A stretch of DNA of 64,000 nucleotides from Purshia tridentata (lineage: Eukaryota > Streptophyta > Magnoliopsida > Rosales > Rosaceae), in contig QANT01003864.1 in NCBI GenBank assembly GCA_003254885.1, positions 1 to 64,000 of the forward strand, in the 5' to 3' direction. Shown here piece after piece: positions 11,854 to 25,185 of the stretch (position 1 is the first letter of the stretch; each line of letters begins with the position of its first letter). Under the pieces are notes generated by a model that was not told where the DNA came from, did no database searches, and saw only the letters and a program-made list of their open reading frames with translations. The position numbers and the translations under genes were made by a program.

Positions 11854-14800
11854 CTAGTCCTTCGAAGTTATAACAAGCAGCCCCAATGCGCCAATTAGAA
11901 CATACTGGACAAAAGAAACAGAAGGGATTAATTTCTGATATGAATAAGTCATTTACATGTTTGTGCATGTTTTGTCAAGCCTTTTCTGGGAGAGAGACAA
12001 ACCTTAATAATAGGCTTTTCAGTCATGATAATTGTGACCCAGCCAACATAAGGTAAAAACCTGAAAATGATAGCAAGTAAAAAGATTTGTGAACAAAAGG
12101 AATGCAACTTCCTTTTTCTCAGCCATGATATATCTTGATTTTTTCTTTCAAGAAAAAAGTGAAAGAAAATATGATAAGAATCAATATAATAGGATTAGAG
12201 ATTGATTAATTTTGTCTCTCAAATCATTAAGGATGATTCCCTTTTCAATGCAGTGAAAGACGCAATTACAAATGAATATAACATGTACAGCTACAAAGGT
12301 TGGGAAAAATACAGCAGAAAGAAAAAGGAACTTTCAAAATCTTGATCACCCAAATGTGCCTTCAAGATTAACCTATATCTTGAAATCTTGACCCAGTAGC
12401 ACAACATGATAAGTTCCCCACGTCCCATTGGTGGAAAAATGCCCAAAAAAGGAGGCAATGCTTTCTTTTGTAAGAAACAAAAAGGGAGGAACAAGAGTTC
12501 TTACCCTACAGCTCTGCCCATGATATGATGCCGTTGAAGCCACAGCTGACCCTGAGCATACAGAAGCCTGTCATCCCCATAATTGTTATCTCCTGAGGAA
12601 ACAAAATAGATGAGGGGTGAACATTTGAGTGAAGTAGGCACGTAGCAGGAAACCAATACAAAAATCAGACAACATGTTTTGAAACTGCAGAGATACTGAG
12701 GTAAAAGCAAAAATACGAATTATGACACATGTCCACAGGTTTTTATTGACCGAGATTCAGGGGGATTATATCAAGCAAACCAACTATTTACACATATTAA
12801 AACAGGCACCTTTTGTAAGGACATCAACTTCTCCAGTATCTTCTCGTTCATGAACCTGCAAAAATCATTGATCATCAGTACTCACTAGAAAATGGCATGG
12901 CAATTATCCACTGACCATGAAAAAGATAAAACAAAAGAAAAAAGGCAGGCAATTCTGGCAACCATCTAATAAACTAAATCTACATCAGGGATGTATGTGA
13001 AACTTACTCCTGATAGTATGGCCCTTGTGAGGAACATCTCAATCTCTACAAGTTCCTTTACAACTAACCCAATAGGTCCATGGTGTATGCCACGAAAGAA
13101 TGATTCTATGGCTATAATTTAAACGAAAATGTGGTGGAGGAATAACCAGATATGTGAGCTTAATTTTCATACTTTTGATTCCACAAAGTCTTCTTGGAGA
13201 TATAGAGCATCAGATGATTAAACATATGCCTAATCTTGTTCTCTCAGAATCTAATATAGAGTTCCATACCACCCCCCTCCCCCCACCTAAAAAAACCATT
13301 ATTCCTTTCTTTTCATGAAGGTCAAAAGTAAGAGAGCACCATCTAAGTTCATAAGTCATTAGTCAAAATTATTTAGCAACCCCAAAAAGTGTATTCTTTA
13401 CCTTAATGACACGATGGACAATTGGAATTTCACGGCCCTGGAGAAAATAGACAAAGGAGAATGTATTAGCATTTAAATCTCAAAAAGGAGAATACATTAC
13501 CATAAAATAGTGGCAGTCTATATTGCTATCTTAGGTTTATCTATAATATAAATGCTTAATCTAAAACATGAATGCTTAATCAATAAAAATAATCTTTTTT
13601 TTCTTGTAAAAAAAAGCAATAGTACTAGTGAAAATATATGTACACTACCTAATGGAAGAGACAAATCCCATTCAGATTATTAATAATTTACAGCATTGGG
13701 TCAAAATTATTGGAAAGAAAATTCCAATATTTGCGATTGGGACCACAACTGAAAATTTATTCAAAGTTCCGAATTATAGCTCCCATGGGTCCTAAAACTA
13801 CACAACTGTTAATTTTACATGCTAAATTGTTTCATTTACATAACCAAAGCTAAAAAAATTAAGAAAAAATAAAAAGAATCAAAATCACTTACATCAACAT
13901 TAAAGACAACAATTTCTCCTGCACGAATGGGATCTTTACTCATGTGCAAGAACAAAATGTCCCCCTAAAACCCATATAAGTTGTTATCATTGGTTAAGCA
14001 GCACAAGAAAAATAGATACAGAATGAAATAAAATTTCCAAACAAGACATCAATTTTTCTTCACCAGAAAGACCTTGCAAAAAAGTTCTTGAATAAAAAAA
14101 AAGCACTAAATTTTCACTTGGAACGATAACTTTTCCCAGATATGCTTACCAAAACAACATGGAAAATAATTTTTATATTCATTATCAGGAAAATAAAGAT
14201 GCATTAGTTGATGAAAAGTTATAGAAGAGGGTGCATTCGAGTCATAGCAGTAGTTGAAAAGGAGAGAATTTTAAACTGCATGGATCTTTAAGAGAGAAGA
14301 ACATTAAGCTTTTCAATGTGTGCTGCTTAAAGTTAAAGTTTAGTCTGGTAAGGGTGCCAGTTCTAAGAAAGCATAACCTCCCACCCACATCAATTCAGGC
14401 TACTGGTAGGAAAAATTAAGTGAATTGTAGAAGTGTAAGGAGGTTGACCTACGAGGAAGAGAGAAAAAGAGAAAAAGATAAGCTCACAGCTCGAAGAAGC
14501 ACCAGAATGACCATATGGAGGACTATATGATGTCCTAATGAAGTACATTCTACAAATAAGAACCTTCTCCAGAAGGAGGAGGCCCTTGTACTTAAGGGGT
14601 TCCACTGTTCAGTACATTTCTAAAGAGATTAATCAAGTTACAATGAAGAGGAGTATCAAGCATCAATTCCTCAAAGACAGATACTTTAAAATAAATAAGT
14701 AAAAGGAGAATTTTTTTCTCCTTCTCTTGATATTGTAGACCACGAACATGCACAATCCCTCTTTTCTAATAAAAGTAGCTCTACATATAAAATCAATTAG

Positions 14801-15574
14801 CCAAAATGAATTAAACTAATAGTTTCAGACTTAAAATCAGAATACATGCCAAAACTACAGTGATCAAAATATTATATGGTACCAAGCCATTGAAGCATTC
14901 ATGCATTATACTATCTCACCCTCTTGAAACCAGGTTCCATACTTCCAGACAAAACAACAACAACAGGAGATTCACTGCCGGTGACGCACATCAATGCCTT
15001 CCATATTATAAGCGCAGATGTGACAATCATACCTGAGATTTAAAAATAGAGTATTAACAGACAACTTTACGAAACCACAACATTAATCACTCTTGCAAAA
15101 CCCAAGTATGTTAAAACAGTGAGATTTTAAAATATGCAAGCAAAAATAAAAATTATTACCAAGTAACTAAATTGAAACAAAAAAAAAAAGGTTCAAGACT
15201 CAGCATTTGATAATTGAATCAAACCCAAGACTAATTTCTTCGAATCATTGATAGTTTATTAATATCATTTTAATTATTGTTAAGCTCAGTTCAGTGTCAA
15301 GCTTTACTCTCCTAAGTTCCCAGAAGAAAAAAGAAAAAGAAAAAAAGTAAACGTCGAAACATCAAATTCTGATAACAACCCACATTTTATAATAACCCAA
15401 ATGGAGAATAGAAGGTATAAATTCGTCACAATAAGACCCAGAACGAGAAAAAATGGATAGAGAGAGGCATAAAGAAGGTTTAAGAGTTTACGAACCGAGA
15501 CTGACAGCCTGGGTGAGGACCTGCCGGATCTGAAGGGATTTGATGGAGTCCACGGTCTCACCGATCCATCCCAT
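11854..15574 (-). CDS. SEC11: Signal peptidase complex catalytic subunit SEC11
   Basis: Eight exons on the minus strand: 15496-15574, 14920-15032, 13893-13964, 13402-13437, 12810-12855, 12505-12592, 12003-12060, 11854-11904. All introns are GT-AG and the joined frame gives 180 aa, the normal family length. It is the ER membrane protease that removes signal peptides from secretory preproteins. Residues 19-40 form the single N-terminal membrane anchor. The S26B catalytic residues are present: Ser57 in LSGSMEPG, His96 in IVHRVIK and Asp122 in DNNYGDD. The C-terminus [12 protein letters not shown] is typical of plant SEC11. The nearest Arabidopsis gene in the same block is At1g52600. The gene starts about 1.15 kb from the divergent DCC gene, so the two may share a promoter region. 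Confidence 0.96.
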
Positions 15575-16730
15575 TTTCTTTCTCTTTGCCTTTTACCACC
15601 GTTCTTCTTCTTCTTCTTCTCCTCCCTTTGTTTTTGTCTCCGAGAGCTACAATAAGCCGTACTTATGCGCCGTTTCTTCGTGTTCGTCAGAAGCCGTTTC
15701 TTTTAGTCTTTTGTCTCTTAAAAAAAGAAGTATTTTTCTTAAAAAGAAAACAATTAAAAGATAATATTCATTGAAATTACTGAAAAAAATTAAAACCAAT
15801 GAGGAGGTGCCCTATCAGCAAAATGATGTGGCAAGCTTTGTAGATTTGCTATAGTATACCTTCTAAATATGGCAACTAATAAAGACAGATTCTGATTTGT
15901 GTGAGTCATGACTCATGAATTATTTCAGGTGTGATTTTATTGTTGGACTACTATGACATAGCACTTTTTGGGTGTTTTATTTTGAAAATATATTTGGTAA
16001 ATTTCATATTTGGTATCCGTGTTTTATTTTTTTAATATAATAATAATTTAACAAACTTAAATTTTTAATTTTTGTTTAAAAATCATATTGGATGTTAGAT
16101 ACATGTTTTTTGTGCATTTTTTAGTAAAATCGAGAGTTAATTAATTAATTTTTTTTTTGGCCAAGGAGAGTTAATTAATTTTAACTTGAGAAAAAATATT
16201 ATTTTGATTATAAAACGTATTTAAATTGATAATATATAACACAATAGAAAAAATTATTGTTTATGAATTTAAAGTAAAAGATGAAAAAAATATTAAATGA
16301 GTTTAAATAAGTGTAAAAAATTAGGTGAATAGAATATTTTTTTGTTTACATAAGTTTTTAATCCACGTCATTTTGTAAAAATTATAAGTAAATAAAACTT
16401 TGGAATGAGATAGTAGCACTCTTTCCAAATATAATGAATAAAAGAAGAGAGAGTTTAATGGTATCTGAACGTCCACGTGGTACCCAACTTCTGAAGCCAC
16501 GGAAACGAAGGGCAAATTTAGAGACACATTTCCTATTTGACCCATGACACAACACGAACCCATTCATTGTAGCCAAGGGGCATCTCATGTAATTACCAAG
16601 AACTCTAAGGTGACTCTTACTACTAATTATTTCATCATTGCATTATATTTTTCTTTTTGGTCTGAATTCCTCGCTTCCAAATTCTGGTTTCAATAACAGT
16701 CATAGGCGGCGAAGCTAACTAACAGTTTTC
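15575..16730. promoter_or_regulatory. Divergent intergenic region between SEC11 and DCC genes
   Basis: About 1.15 kb between two divergent start codons. It must contain both promoters. A TTC/CT-rich stretch (about 15597-15625) sits just upstream of the SEC11 ATG, in its probable 5' UTR. The middle is AT-rich. I cannot point to a definite TATA box for either gene. Confidence 0.4.
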
Positions 16731-18590
16731 ATGGCGTTTCTGGTTCCTGGTGGGTGCGTACGAGTCAGCTTGTCACGGCCGGCGCACGTTAGACGAAGAC
16801 TCACTACCTTTGCTACTGTGTCCCCAACCCGAGGCGATAGAGTGAACTGGGTCGAAGCGACTTCAGGCTTCTTTGAACATGACACGAGGCCCATCATGTT
16901 ATTTGACGGTAAGACGATCATTTTAGCACATAATCTCTATGTAAGATGATTTTGTTGTGTGATGTTTAATGGGTGCAGCCAATAAAGAGTTAATATGTTT
17001 GTCTTATGTTTTGTGTTATTTATACCCTTTATTGTGTTTTAATGTTATGCTCTGCCTTTTAATCTTATGTTTTGTATTCTTCGCATTATTATGTTTGTCT
17101 TATGACAAGATATTCAGAAATATAAGATAAATTTCTGCTGAAATAAGTAAGGATTAATGTCACATTTTGTGGTGTTTGAATTGCACCTGTGTATTACAGA
17201 CGTAATGAGTAAACAGGATTGCCATTTGTTTTACAGGTGTTTGCAACTTATGTAATGGAGGTGTAAAGTTTGTGCGTGATAATGATCAAAATAGGTCAGA
17301 TTTTCATCTTTCTTTGATTTTTCTGGACTCCAAGTATGATGATCTCTAAACCAAGGAATCAAAGCGGGTCCCACTGGAACTCCTTCGCAGAACTTGTGCT
17401 ATGTGTTGGCATTCTAGGATATGAAAAGCTACACTTAGGATCAATTGTTTCAAAATGGAAATTTTGTTATAAGATTCTTATGGTTTTCCTGATATTCTTC
17501 TTGATGTATAAGAGTATTTTACGTCTTAAGCTTAGAGTTAGGAATTTCTTAAGAATATGGAATGTGCTTATTAGTGGAAAATTTAATTACAAATGTTGAT
17601 TGCAGTGATGCAATCACCATTTAACAATGTTTCCCTTATTTTGCTTACAAAGGTCTTCTATCTGGTTAAAATACCTTATAGCAGTTTAAATCCTTCAGCT
17701 GGGTACTACTATATAGCACATCCATAGTAAGGCTACATGTATTGACCTTCCAGAGAAAGATAGCTATGTAATAAGTATATTACGGTAAGAGCAAAAATAA
17801 AACGAGCTCTTTGCTTCATGGTATCCATATTTTCATGAGTGCGAACTATTTAATATCTTATGAAATTTATTTGCAATTTTCCCCCAGCAAGTTTATTCAT
17901 GTTTAACCCACTACTAACAGGTCAATAAGATTTGAGGCTCTCCAGAGTGAAGCAGGGAAGAAACTTCTACGAAGGTCAGGAAGAGCTCCTGATGATATTT
18001 CAAGTGTTGTGCTTGTTGAAAAGGATAGGTATACAATGACTTCAGTGTTAATCAAGAGCAGTTTTGAATAAGCTTTAAGCATAGTGGCATAAGTTGTTTC
18101 CAATCAACAAGTTTTCTGATGAATGATTTAATTTGTTGTGAAGAACAAGGGCCGGAAGAGATGAAATTTTCTTAATTAAATTGTTCTTTTTTGAATTGGA
18201 CAATTCCAATTAGTGCCTTCTAATTATATTATAACTTAGGATGTAGCAGATAAATTTGTAAAATGATTATGTGACAAAAGTTGAGAGATGTAATGGTGGA
18301 TTTCAGATCATTTATCAAGTCAGAAGCTGTTCTGAAGATAATGGAATATATAGACTTACCCTTCCCACAGCTAGCATTCTTACTACAGCTTGTGCCTCTG
18401 TAAGTCCTCCCCTGTTTGTTATTTTATAATATTTGTCTGTCATGATTTGAACCTGATGGGAGAATTAGTAAATATTTATGCATGGTCTTTTCTTCTGGAT
18501 GGTTGCAGGTTAATACGGGATTTTGCATATGACAATGTTGCAAACAACCGCTACACAGTTTTTGGTCGCTCAGAGTCATGTGAGATATAG
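16731..18590 (+). CDS. DCC-family thiol-disulfide oxidoreductase, plastid-type (At1g52590-like)
   Basis: Five exons: 16731-16908, 17237-17294, 17921-18028, 18307-18399, 18509-18590. All introns are GT-AG with frame kept; the product is 172 aa. The DUF393 signature DGVCNLCNGGV spans the exon 1/2 junction (Asp59, Cys62, Cys65); the family is named for the DxxCxxC motif and is predicted to act in thiol-disulfide exchange. The first ~40 residues are rich in Arg, Ser and Val with no acidic residues, consistent with a chloroplast transit peptide. Later parts DDISSVVLVEKD, EAVLKIMEYIDLPFP and the ending NNRYTVFGRSESCEI fit the family. The physiological substrate is not known to me. It is divergent from SEC11 and followed by a rhomboid gene, as in Arabidopsis. 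Confidence 0.93.
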
Positions 18591-19991
18591 AAATTAGGAT
18601 ACTTAATTTTTCCTGCTAAGGAATGGTATGTATATTGGTCAGTGCAGATATGATGAATCTTGATTTTGTACCTACGTTTTACTTTCTCTGAAATAGATGA
18701 AATTGGCTTCATAGGTATGCTATGAACATTCTAACGTTAATTACTATATAGCTTAGTATAAACAAGAGGTCTAGAAATACAATTTGCATGTGAATTAAGA
18801 GGCTAACTCGTCAATAATAATTCTTGGGTTGTTTAATAGAAAATGCAGAAAAATTATAAAACAAAATTTACATAACTCATCTACATTGCTACCTTGACTA
18901 CAATATAGCATTGCCATCATCTACTCTCTCTTATTATGGAAGATTCCCTGCTGTCTTTGCTCATAGTCTAGCTGTTCCTCTCCCATCGTGCTAAAATCAC
19001 TTTGTTGATCCTCTTTTTTGTGGTCAACTATCCATGTTTGCGTGAATGCACATCCGCAAGTTTTTTTTGAGTATTTCATGTCTATTTGGGGTGATAGCAT
19101 AGTAGTCTTTCTCACAGCCCGTTTACCATCTTGAAGTTTAGGGTAAAACTCATTGTGATACATTTTGGGGAAAAAAAAGAAAAGAAATTTTAATCAAAGG
19201 CTGTTAGCAATGAAGGTCAAAATTTTTCAATTTCATATTTTACTTATCATTGGCATGATGAGCATAAGCCGTCATCTTGTAAATTTAGTTACTGTAAAAG
19301 CTTTACAGACACAGATAAGAAAGAAAGAATAATTCTTCATTAGTAACTTGAAATATATATATATACACACACACACTAGTATATATGTTTAGGGTATAAT
19401 GTCTTCTTGTCAAATATTTGACACGTTTTGTTGTCAGACTTTCAATCTAAACACTGTTTTTATTATAGTTTGACAACATAACATGCTAGGCTATTTGATA
19501 ACATGCTAGACTATCTGATAAGAAAACATTTCCTTATATTTACATATACATGGTATACTAAGTTCTGCTAATTACTGAAAGAAAAAAATTCGAATAAATG
19601 ATTCTGAAATAATGTTTGAGTCATATATAAACTTGAGTATAATGTGTTCATTCAAGTATTTTGATTTCCTATATCTTTTTGACCAATATGTACTTGAGTA
19701 TAGCAAGTGAAACCATATTCGAATCTGTAGTGGATTCTGGTTGTCTGGTTTTCATGATACAGGCATATATAGTGTACACGTATATACTTATATCTGAACA
19801 TCCACAAAGACCACAAGCATATATAAATCCATACATCAGCAATAAATTTAGATGCAAGTATAATATACATGTTGTTTCATGCATCTTTTTTGCTTTGCTG
19901 ATACAAGGAAGTATAGTTTGTGGTGTTCTACCTGCAATTCTTGAAGAACAGGCAATTGAACTGTGAATAATATTCATTTGATTTCTAGAAA
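18591..19991. other. Intergenic, no gene seen
   Basis: AT-rich sequence between the convergent DCC (+) and rhomboid (-) genes, so both 3' UTRs must lie here. A short TA/CA microsatellite is at about 19355-19377. Opposing open frames around 19650-19980 cover the same bases on both strands and look random. Confidence 0.5.
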
Positions 19992-21762
19992 TTAAGGAAG
20001 ATTTTTCACTGCCTTAACACCATATAGTTTACTGAAGGCATAAGCAAATCTGAAAAAGAAAAAAGAAAAAAAAAAGAGAGAAATTTATCAGACTGGGAAA
20101 AATTAGATTTCATTTTGTATCCTTCACAAAATTTGAAAAGGAAAGAAAACAAAGAACCTTACCCAAGAGCTAAGATAACCAGAGAAGCAATCCCTAGCAC
20201 ATACTGATAGGTTTTGTGCCTAGATTTACGTAAACCTTCATAGGTTGATGGAATGTACTTGCGGTTTACATATCCAAACTGAGGACGAACAAGAAGAACA
20301 AAGCCAAGGAAAAATCCTGCTAGGAATCCTCCTATGTGAGCTGAATTGTCCACTTTCGGTATAAACCCGAGGGCCAAATTCGCGGCAATGATGACAATGA
20401 GTATCAGGAGCGTTGTGCACTGAATAGGAAAGTTAGATCTTAGACGCGTCCCTCATCAATCTGAAATAGGATTCTCTGCTCATGTTTATGTGCTGATATG
20501 ATGCTTTTGTACAAACAATGTTGTTTTGAGTTTTGTATTTAAAGTTATATTGCAAAGATAAAGAAATGAAAGTGTGAAAAGACGTCGTGGTTTTGGATAT
20601 TAGTCCAATATGATATAAGCAAATGTTCCGGACTCTCAACCTGAAATGGGATGATAACTGAGGGTTTTTTGAATTACCAGAATAAGAGGAAAGAAAGGTT
20701 ACCTTATTTGTATAGATTGTCCAGTTTGTTAGAAGCTCAGAAAGCATGGCTCCCAACAATCCAAAAAGTGCCCCAGATGCTCCAACAGATATAGTTGGCT
20801 TAAGAGTGTTTCTAAGATGAATAGAAGACGATAAACTTCCACCTAATCCAGAAAGCACATACAAGAGTCCTATTCTGACTGCAAAATCCAAACAGTAAAC
20901 AACAGTACTTAGCATGTATGTGAAAACTGAGTTGATATATCCTGAATGATCGATCTTCAGTACTTACTAAATCCGAATTCCTGCTCAAGCCGGAATCCGA
21001 TGAACAAAAGGCTCAGCATATTGGCAAGTAAATGAACGACTCCAGCATGAAGCCACATGCAAGAAAAGAGGCGCCATCCTTCACCTTCCTCCACAAATTC
21101 CCGTTCAAGGGCTCCTAGGTTTCTCAGACTGCAAACAGAAACAATTGGATTAAGGTTTTGCATGGATTTGACCAACTCAACTCTGTGCAATAAGTTGTAG
21201 CTAATTAAATTAAGGCCTGGTTGGGTTAGGAATGTGTCAAAATTGGCTGAGCAACCCGACTCATTGGCTAACGCCGGCCTATGTGTGATTTTATGGGATA
21301 ACATGCATGGATCTACGGGTAGGTAAATGAATTGATTTCCATGATCTTTAATTTGCAAAACCATCCGAATTTTATTGTGGAAAATATTAACGTACTGAAC
21401 AAGTTTTGTAATCCAGTTAGCACAAAAGTAAAAATAAAAGAAACAGAATGTAGAAATCATTGAGAGAGAGAGAGTTGTTACGTGATTGCTTTAGGACCAA
21501 GAAGGGGGTTTTCTTTCAAGGGTTCGAAAGAGAACCTCTTCAAAAAGGGCAAAACACAGTGGCCCTCTACGAAAGTGGATGGGCAATCATTGACATACAT
21601 GGAGTACATGAACATGGCGATGTTAGTCATGAGAGTGAGTGGCACCAGCCACGGGAACCATGGCTTTTGGGGTGGGGGACAAAAATGTGGCGGGGGCGGG
21701 GGCGGTTTAGACTTGTGACGAAGGCCCTTTTCAACATCGGAGGATAGCGGTCTCTTCCCCAT
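19992..21762 (-). CDS. Rhomboid intramembrane serine protease, copy 1 (RBL5-like)
   Basis: Five exons: 21482-21762, 20968-21128, 20703-20878, 20163-20419, 19992-20049; GT-AG introns, phases 2, 1, 0, 2; 310 aa. A Pro-rich cytosolic N-terminus ([13 protein letters not shown]) precedes the first membrane segment ([20 protein letters not shown]). A lumenal loop with two cysteines (NDCPS and GHCVL) follows, then the rhomboid core. Active-site residues are complete: Ser182 in [14 protein letters not shown], His234 in [14 protein letters not shown], His126 and Asn130 in VVHLLANML, and the WR motif in EGWRLF. Rhomboids cut membrane proteins inside the bilayer; plant RBL proteins are mostly in Golgi or other endomembranes. 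Arabidopsis At1g52580 (RBL5) is the expected ortholog. This is the copy nearest the syntenic DCC gene and probably the ancestral one of the three. Confidence 0.95.
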
Positions 21763-23584
21763 ATCGTCCCCTGGAGGAAGAGTTACGCACTGCGACCGGT
21801 GCTATCGAGGCAACGGTGCCAGATGCTAATTTGCACCAAGTTGTCAGGAAGAGAGAGAGATGAGAGAGATATTGGCTCTGGGTGGCAAGGAATGAATTTG
21901 GCTGGGATGGTAGTTAAGTTAGTTAATTTTCCTGATAATAGATAGAAGAAAATTACTTAATGGTCCTTTCACCTCATAGCCTTCCATTCTTAAAGAACAA
22001 GATAAAAAAAGATCCAAATAACAAAATTGGTTTTGATTGGTTTTATAATTAACAAAATAAGCAGAGTTACAAACTTAATGAAACTATAAACTCCAAGTTA
22101 AAAATAATTCAAAAAAGTACATAAATTCATCCCACCAATCTTTAATAACCTCATAATTATTGTTTCGATCGGTTTAATTGGTTTTGTAACTTTTCAAATC
22201 CAATTCAATCTAAACTTCTGAAAATCAAAACCAACATAATCAATTCTTGACAGATCTTATCCAATAACATTGGGGTGGCTGGGATGTAGAATTTGGGGTT
22301 CAAGTGAGACCAGCCTAGCTGGAGCAGTTTTGTATTCGTTACAAGACTCAGCACATCAGCCACGTACTTCTACCATAACTTTCAACTTCCCAAACCACAA
22401 AGAGCTTGATGATGATAGCAGTTGATTACCAGGTATGATGACTTATTCCAAACATCTAAAGGTTAATTTACCTTAAAAGTACAAGTCATGATCATCATAA
22501 TGTGTTGGCACCGGACAGTCGCTCTACGAGCATTAGGCCTTATTGATATGCCTGATTTCAGAAAAGCTGAAATTGAGAATGTTAAGGAGTTGTTAGAAGG
22601 TGGATTAATAAGGCCAAGCAATAGACCTTTTTCATTTTCGGTTCTTTTAGTACGAAAGAAGAATAGAACTTAGTACGAAAGAAGAATAGAACTTAGTACG
22701 AAAGAAGAATAGAACTTGGAGACACTATATTGATGTGAATAGCATAGGGTTTAAGTATATTTCTAAGCCGGGATTTGAGGTCTGGCTATCACCACATCAG
22801 GATGTATAGTGAAAATATCGAAAAGACTGCTTTTAGGACCCATGATGGCCATTATATATGAATTTTACGTGATGCCATTTGGTTTAACCCATGCCAAAGT
22901 CACATTTCAGAGTCTTAATTATGAATGAGAATTTCAGACCCATTTGAGGTAGTACATTTTGTTAATTTTGGATGGTATATTTTAATCCAAAGTCGCATCT
23001 CCAGCATCTTCAACATACAATATTTGCTATTCTGCAGCAACACCAATTGCTGTCAAGAGGTCAAGAAGTGCTTTATTTTGGACATTATCGAATTATCTTG
23101 GTCATGTGATTACAAGAGAGCTAGGAAGTAACTACTGATCCCCGTAAAATTCAGGCCATACTTGAATGGCCTACTCCTACAAACATAAAACAGTTTAAGG
23201 GGGATTCAATGGTCTTGCATAGACTTAACCTTCCCCAAGTTAGCATTTGTTTCTATAATTTGTACCTCTATAAGTCCTCCCCTGTTTTATCTGTCAAGAA
23301 TTGAAACTTTCTCAAGTTGATTAATTACCATAGCTTCTATCAATAATGCCTGGTTTGTTTAATCCAAAAAATGCAGAAAAATTTCTGATACTGAAACAAT
23401 ATGTCAAAAAAAGAAAATTTATGAATAAGAAAGGTTCTCAAAACCAAGCATCTCTCTTACAATATCCCGACAACCTTCTCTCTCATATACACGGCAGAAC
23501 ATTCACTAGTATGCATCCACACCCTGGTATGTTTTTCCTATACAAACAAGTATAGTTTGCCTATTACTCAAAACTTTTACAAGC
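21763..23584. other. Spacer between rhomboid copies 1 and 2
   Basis: About 1.8 kb. The left part is the promoter and 5' UTR of copy 1, including a segment at about 21790-21860 that resembles the leaders of copies 2 and 3, so the duplication unit included the leader. From about 22490 to 23230 it contains a decayed Ty3/gypsy fragment. No host gene otherwise. Confidence 0.6.
22490..23230 (+). mobile_element. Ty3/gypsy retrotransposon fragment (reverse transcriptase region), fossil
   Basis: Plus-strand reading shows pieces typical of a gypsy reverse transcriptase, for example a KELLEGGLIRPSNRPFSFS-like stretch near 22590 and an EFYVMPFGLTHAK-like stretch near 22860. No LTRs are visible nearby. 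It is a short internal fragment, clearly broken by several lesions and old. A triplicated short motif (TTAGTACGAAAGAAGAATAG) occurs at about 22648-22712 inside it. Confidence 0.75.
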
Positions 23585-25185
23585 TCAATAGTTGTTGACG
23601 GTGTAGGGCAACTCCTGTTTGATTTCCTTGACATTAAATAGCTCATAGAAGCCAGCTCCATATCTGAATATTAAGATAAGAAAGAACAAAGATGAAAAAT
23701 TTATCAGAGACTGGCCGGTTGATTGGTTTTCATGGTGTATTTTTCAATAAATGGTCAAAAGAGAGAAGCAAGAACTAGTAAACACTTACAAAGCAACTAA
23801 GGCGACTAAACCAACGATCCCTAGAATATATTGACAGAGGTTGTGCCTTGCTGCACTTTTTTCATTAGGGTCTGATGAAATGTACTTACTGCTTACATGT
23901 CCAAGCTGAGGCTTTACAAGAAAAATAAAACCAAGGGCAAATCCGGCGATGAGTCCTCCCACATGAACTGACATGTCAATTTTCAGAATAAGGAATAGGA
24001 CCAAGAACAGGGCACCACTGAGGACGATCATCATGACGGATGAGATCTGAATTAATAGGAAACTTACTTGTTAGATGCATATTGATCCCTCATGGATTGA
24101 TTCAGTATTAGCTGTGCAAAATATGGGGTTTAGAGTTTATATTGAAAAATTAATTAAATAGGTATCCTTCTCTATGGGGATGATTTCAAACTTAAAATTT
24201 GCTTTTAGCTGTTGGTTCTTTGATTTATTGAAAGTAACAAGAGAAAGAAAAGAAAGGTTAATTACCTTGGCCTCGGTGACAGTCCAGTTTGTGATAATCT
24301 CAGAAATGGAGGCTCCCATCAGTCCAAAAATTGCCCCAACTGGGCCAACAGATGACAGAGGACTTTCATTCTGGGGGTGTTTAAGAAGGTTAAGACAATT
24401 CGCTAGAGCTCCACCTAATCCGGATAGAAAAAACACCAACCCAATTCTGACTGTGAAATCCAAACAGCAAGAACTTTCAGTTAGCTAACCATATTAGCAT
24501 TGATCATGTAAAAACTGATCAGTCTGTTGAAAGAGAAAAAAATTCTATGAGACGGGCGTATATATATATTTGATGTCTATCACTCTTATTAGGTATAGAC
24601 ACGTTGGGTATGTACATACAACTGTCCCGTCCCATGAAAGTTTATTTTGGCAATTGACATGTCTTGCATCTAAATTTCTTACGAAATCCGAACTCGCGCT
24701 CCATCGGGAGTCCTATCATGGCATTAAGGACGAGCACATTGACAGTTAACTGAAGGACTCCAGCATGAAGCCACATGTAACAAAAGAGGCGCCATGCTTC
24801 ACCGTGCAACACTAGTTTCCTATCAAGGGCCCCTAGTTTCGTAAGGCTGCAAGCAAATAGCAGCAATTAGATTTAAGTTATCTATGTGCAATAACTAGTT
24901 AGAGAGTGAGAGATAGAGAAGAAATTCTTACGTTTCTGGGGCAGGACCAAGCATGGCGTTTTCACTTGTGGGTTGGAAAGAGAACCTGTCCAGAAATTTG
25001 TGTCCCAAACACAAATCTTTTGGGGTTCGGGATGGGCAATTGTTCTCATACATGATGTATATGAACATCCCGATTTCAACCAAACTTATGAGCGGCACCA
25101 GCCATGGAAACTGTCGCTTTGGTGGGGGTGGTGCGGTGAATAACTGTGTTGACGGGGGCGGGGAATATGACGGAGGTTCATTCAT
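23585..25185 (-). CDS. Rhomboid-like protein, copy 2: predicted catalytically inactive
   Basis: Five exons: 24932-25185, 24683-24846, 24266-24450, 23790-24046, 23585-23663. All GT-AG with the same phases (2, 1, 0, 2) as its neighbours; 312 aa, no stop or frameshift. The start is the ATG at 25185 (MNEPPSYSPPPS), which aligns with copy 3; an in-frame ATG at 25461 would add 92 unlike residues that overlap a leader shared by all copies. The rhomboid fold is kept (WR motif, Asn121, His229 in DMSVHVGGL), but the catalytic serine motif GASG reads GPVG, with Val177 in place of Ser, and the oxyanion histidine is Gln117 (VLQLTVN). By family knowledge this removes protease activity, as in iRhoms and other pseudoproteases. 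The C-terminus ends VNNY as in copy 3, so copies 2 and 3 are the closest pair. Confidence 0.92.

Noticed and set aside
19652-19977. Three overlapping open frames on both strands
   Set aside because: Random open frames in AT-rich sequence between convergent genes.
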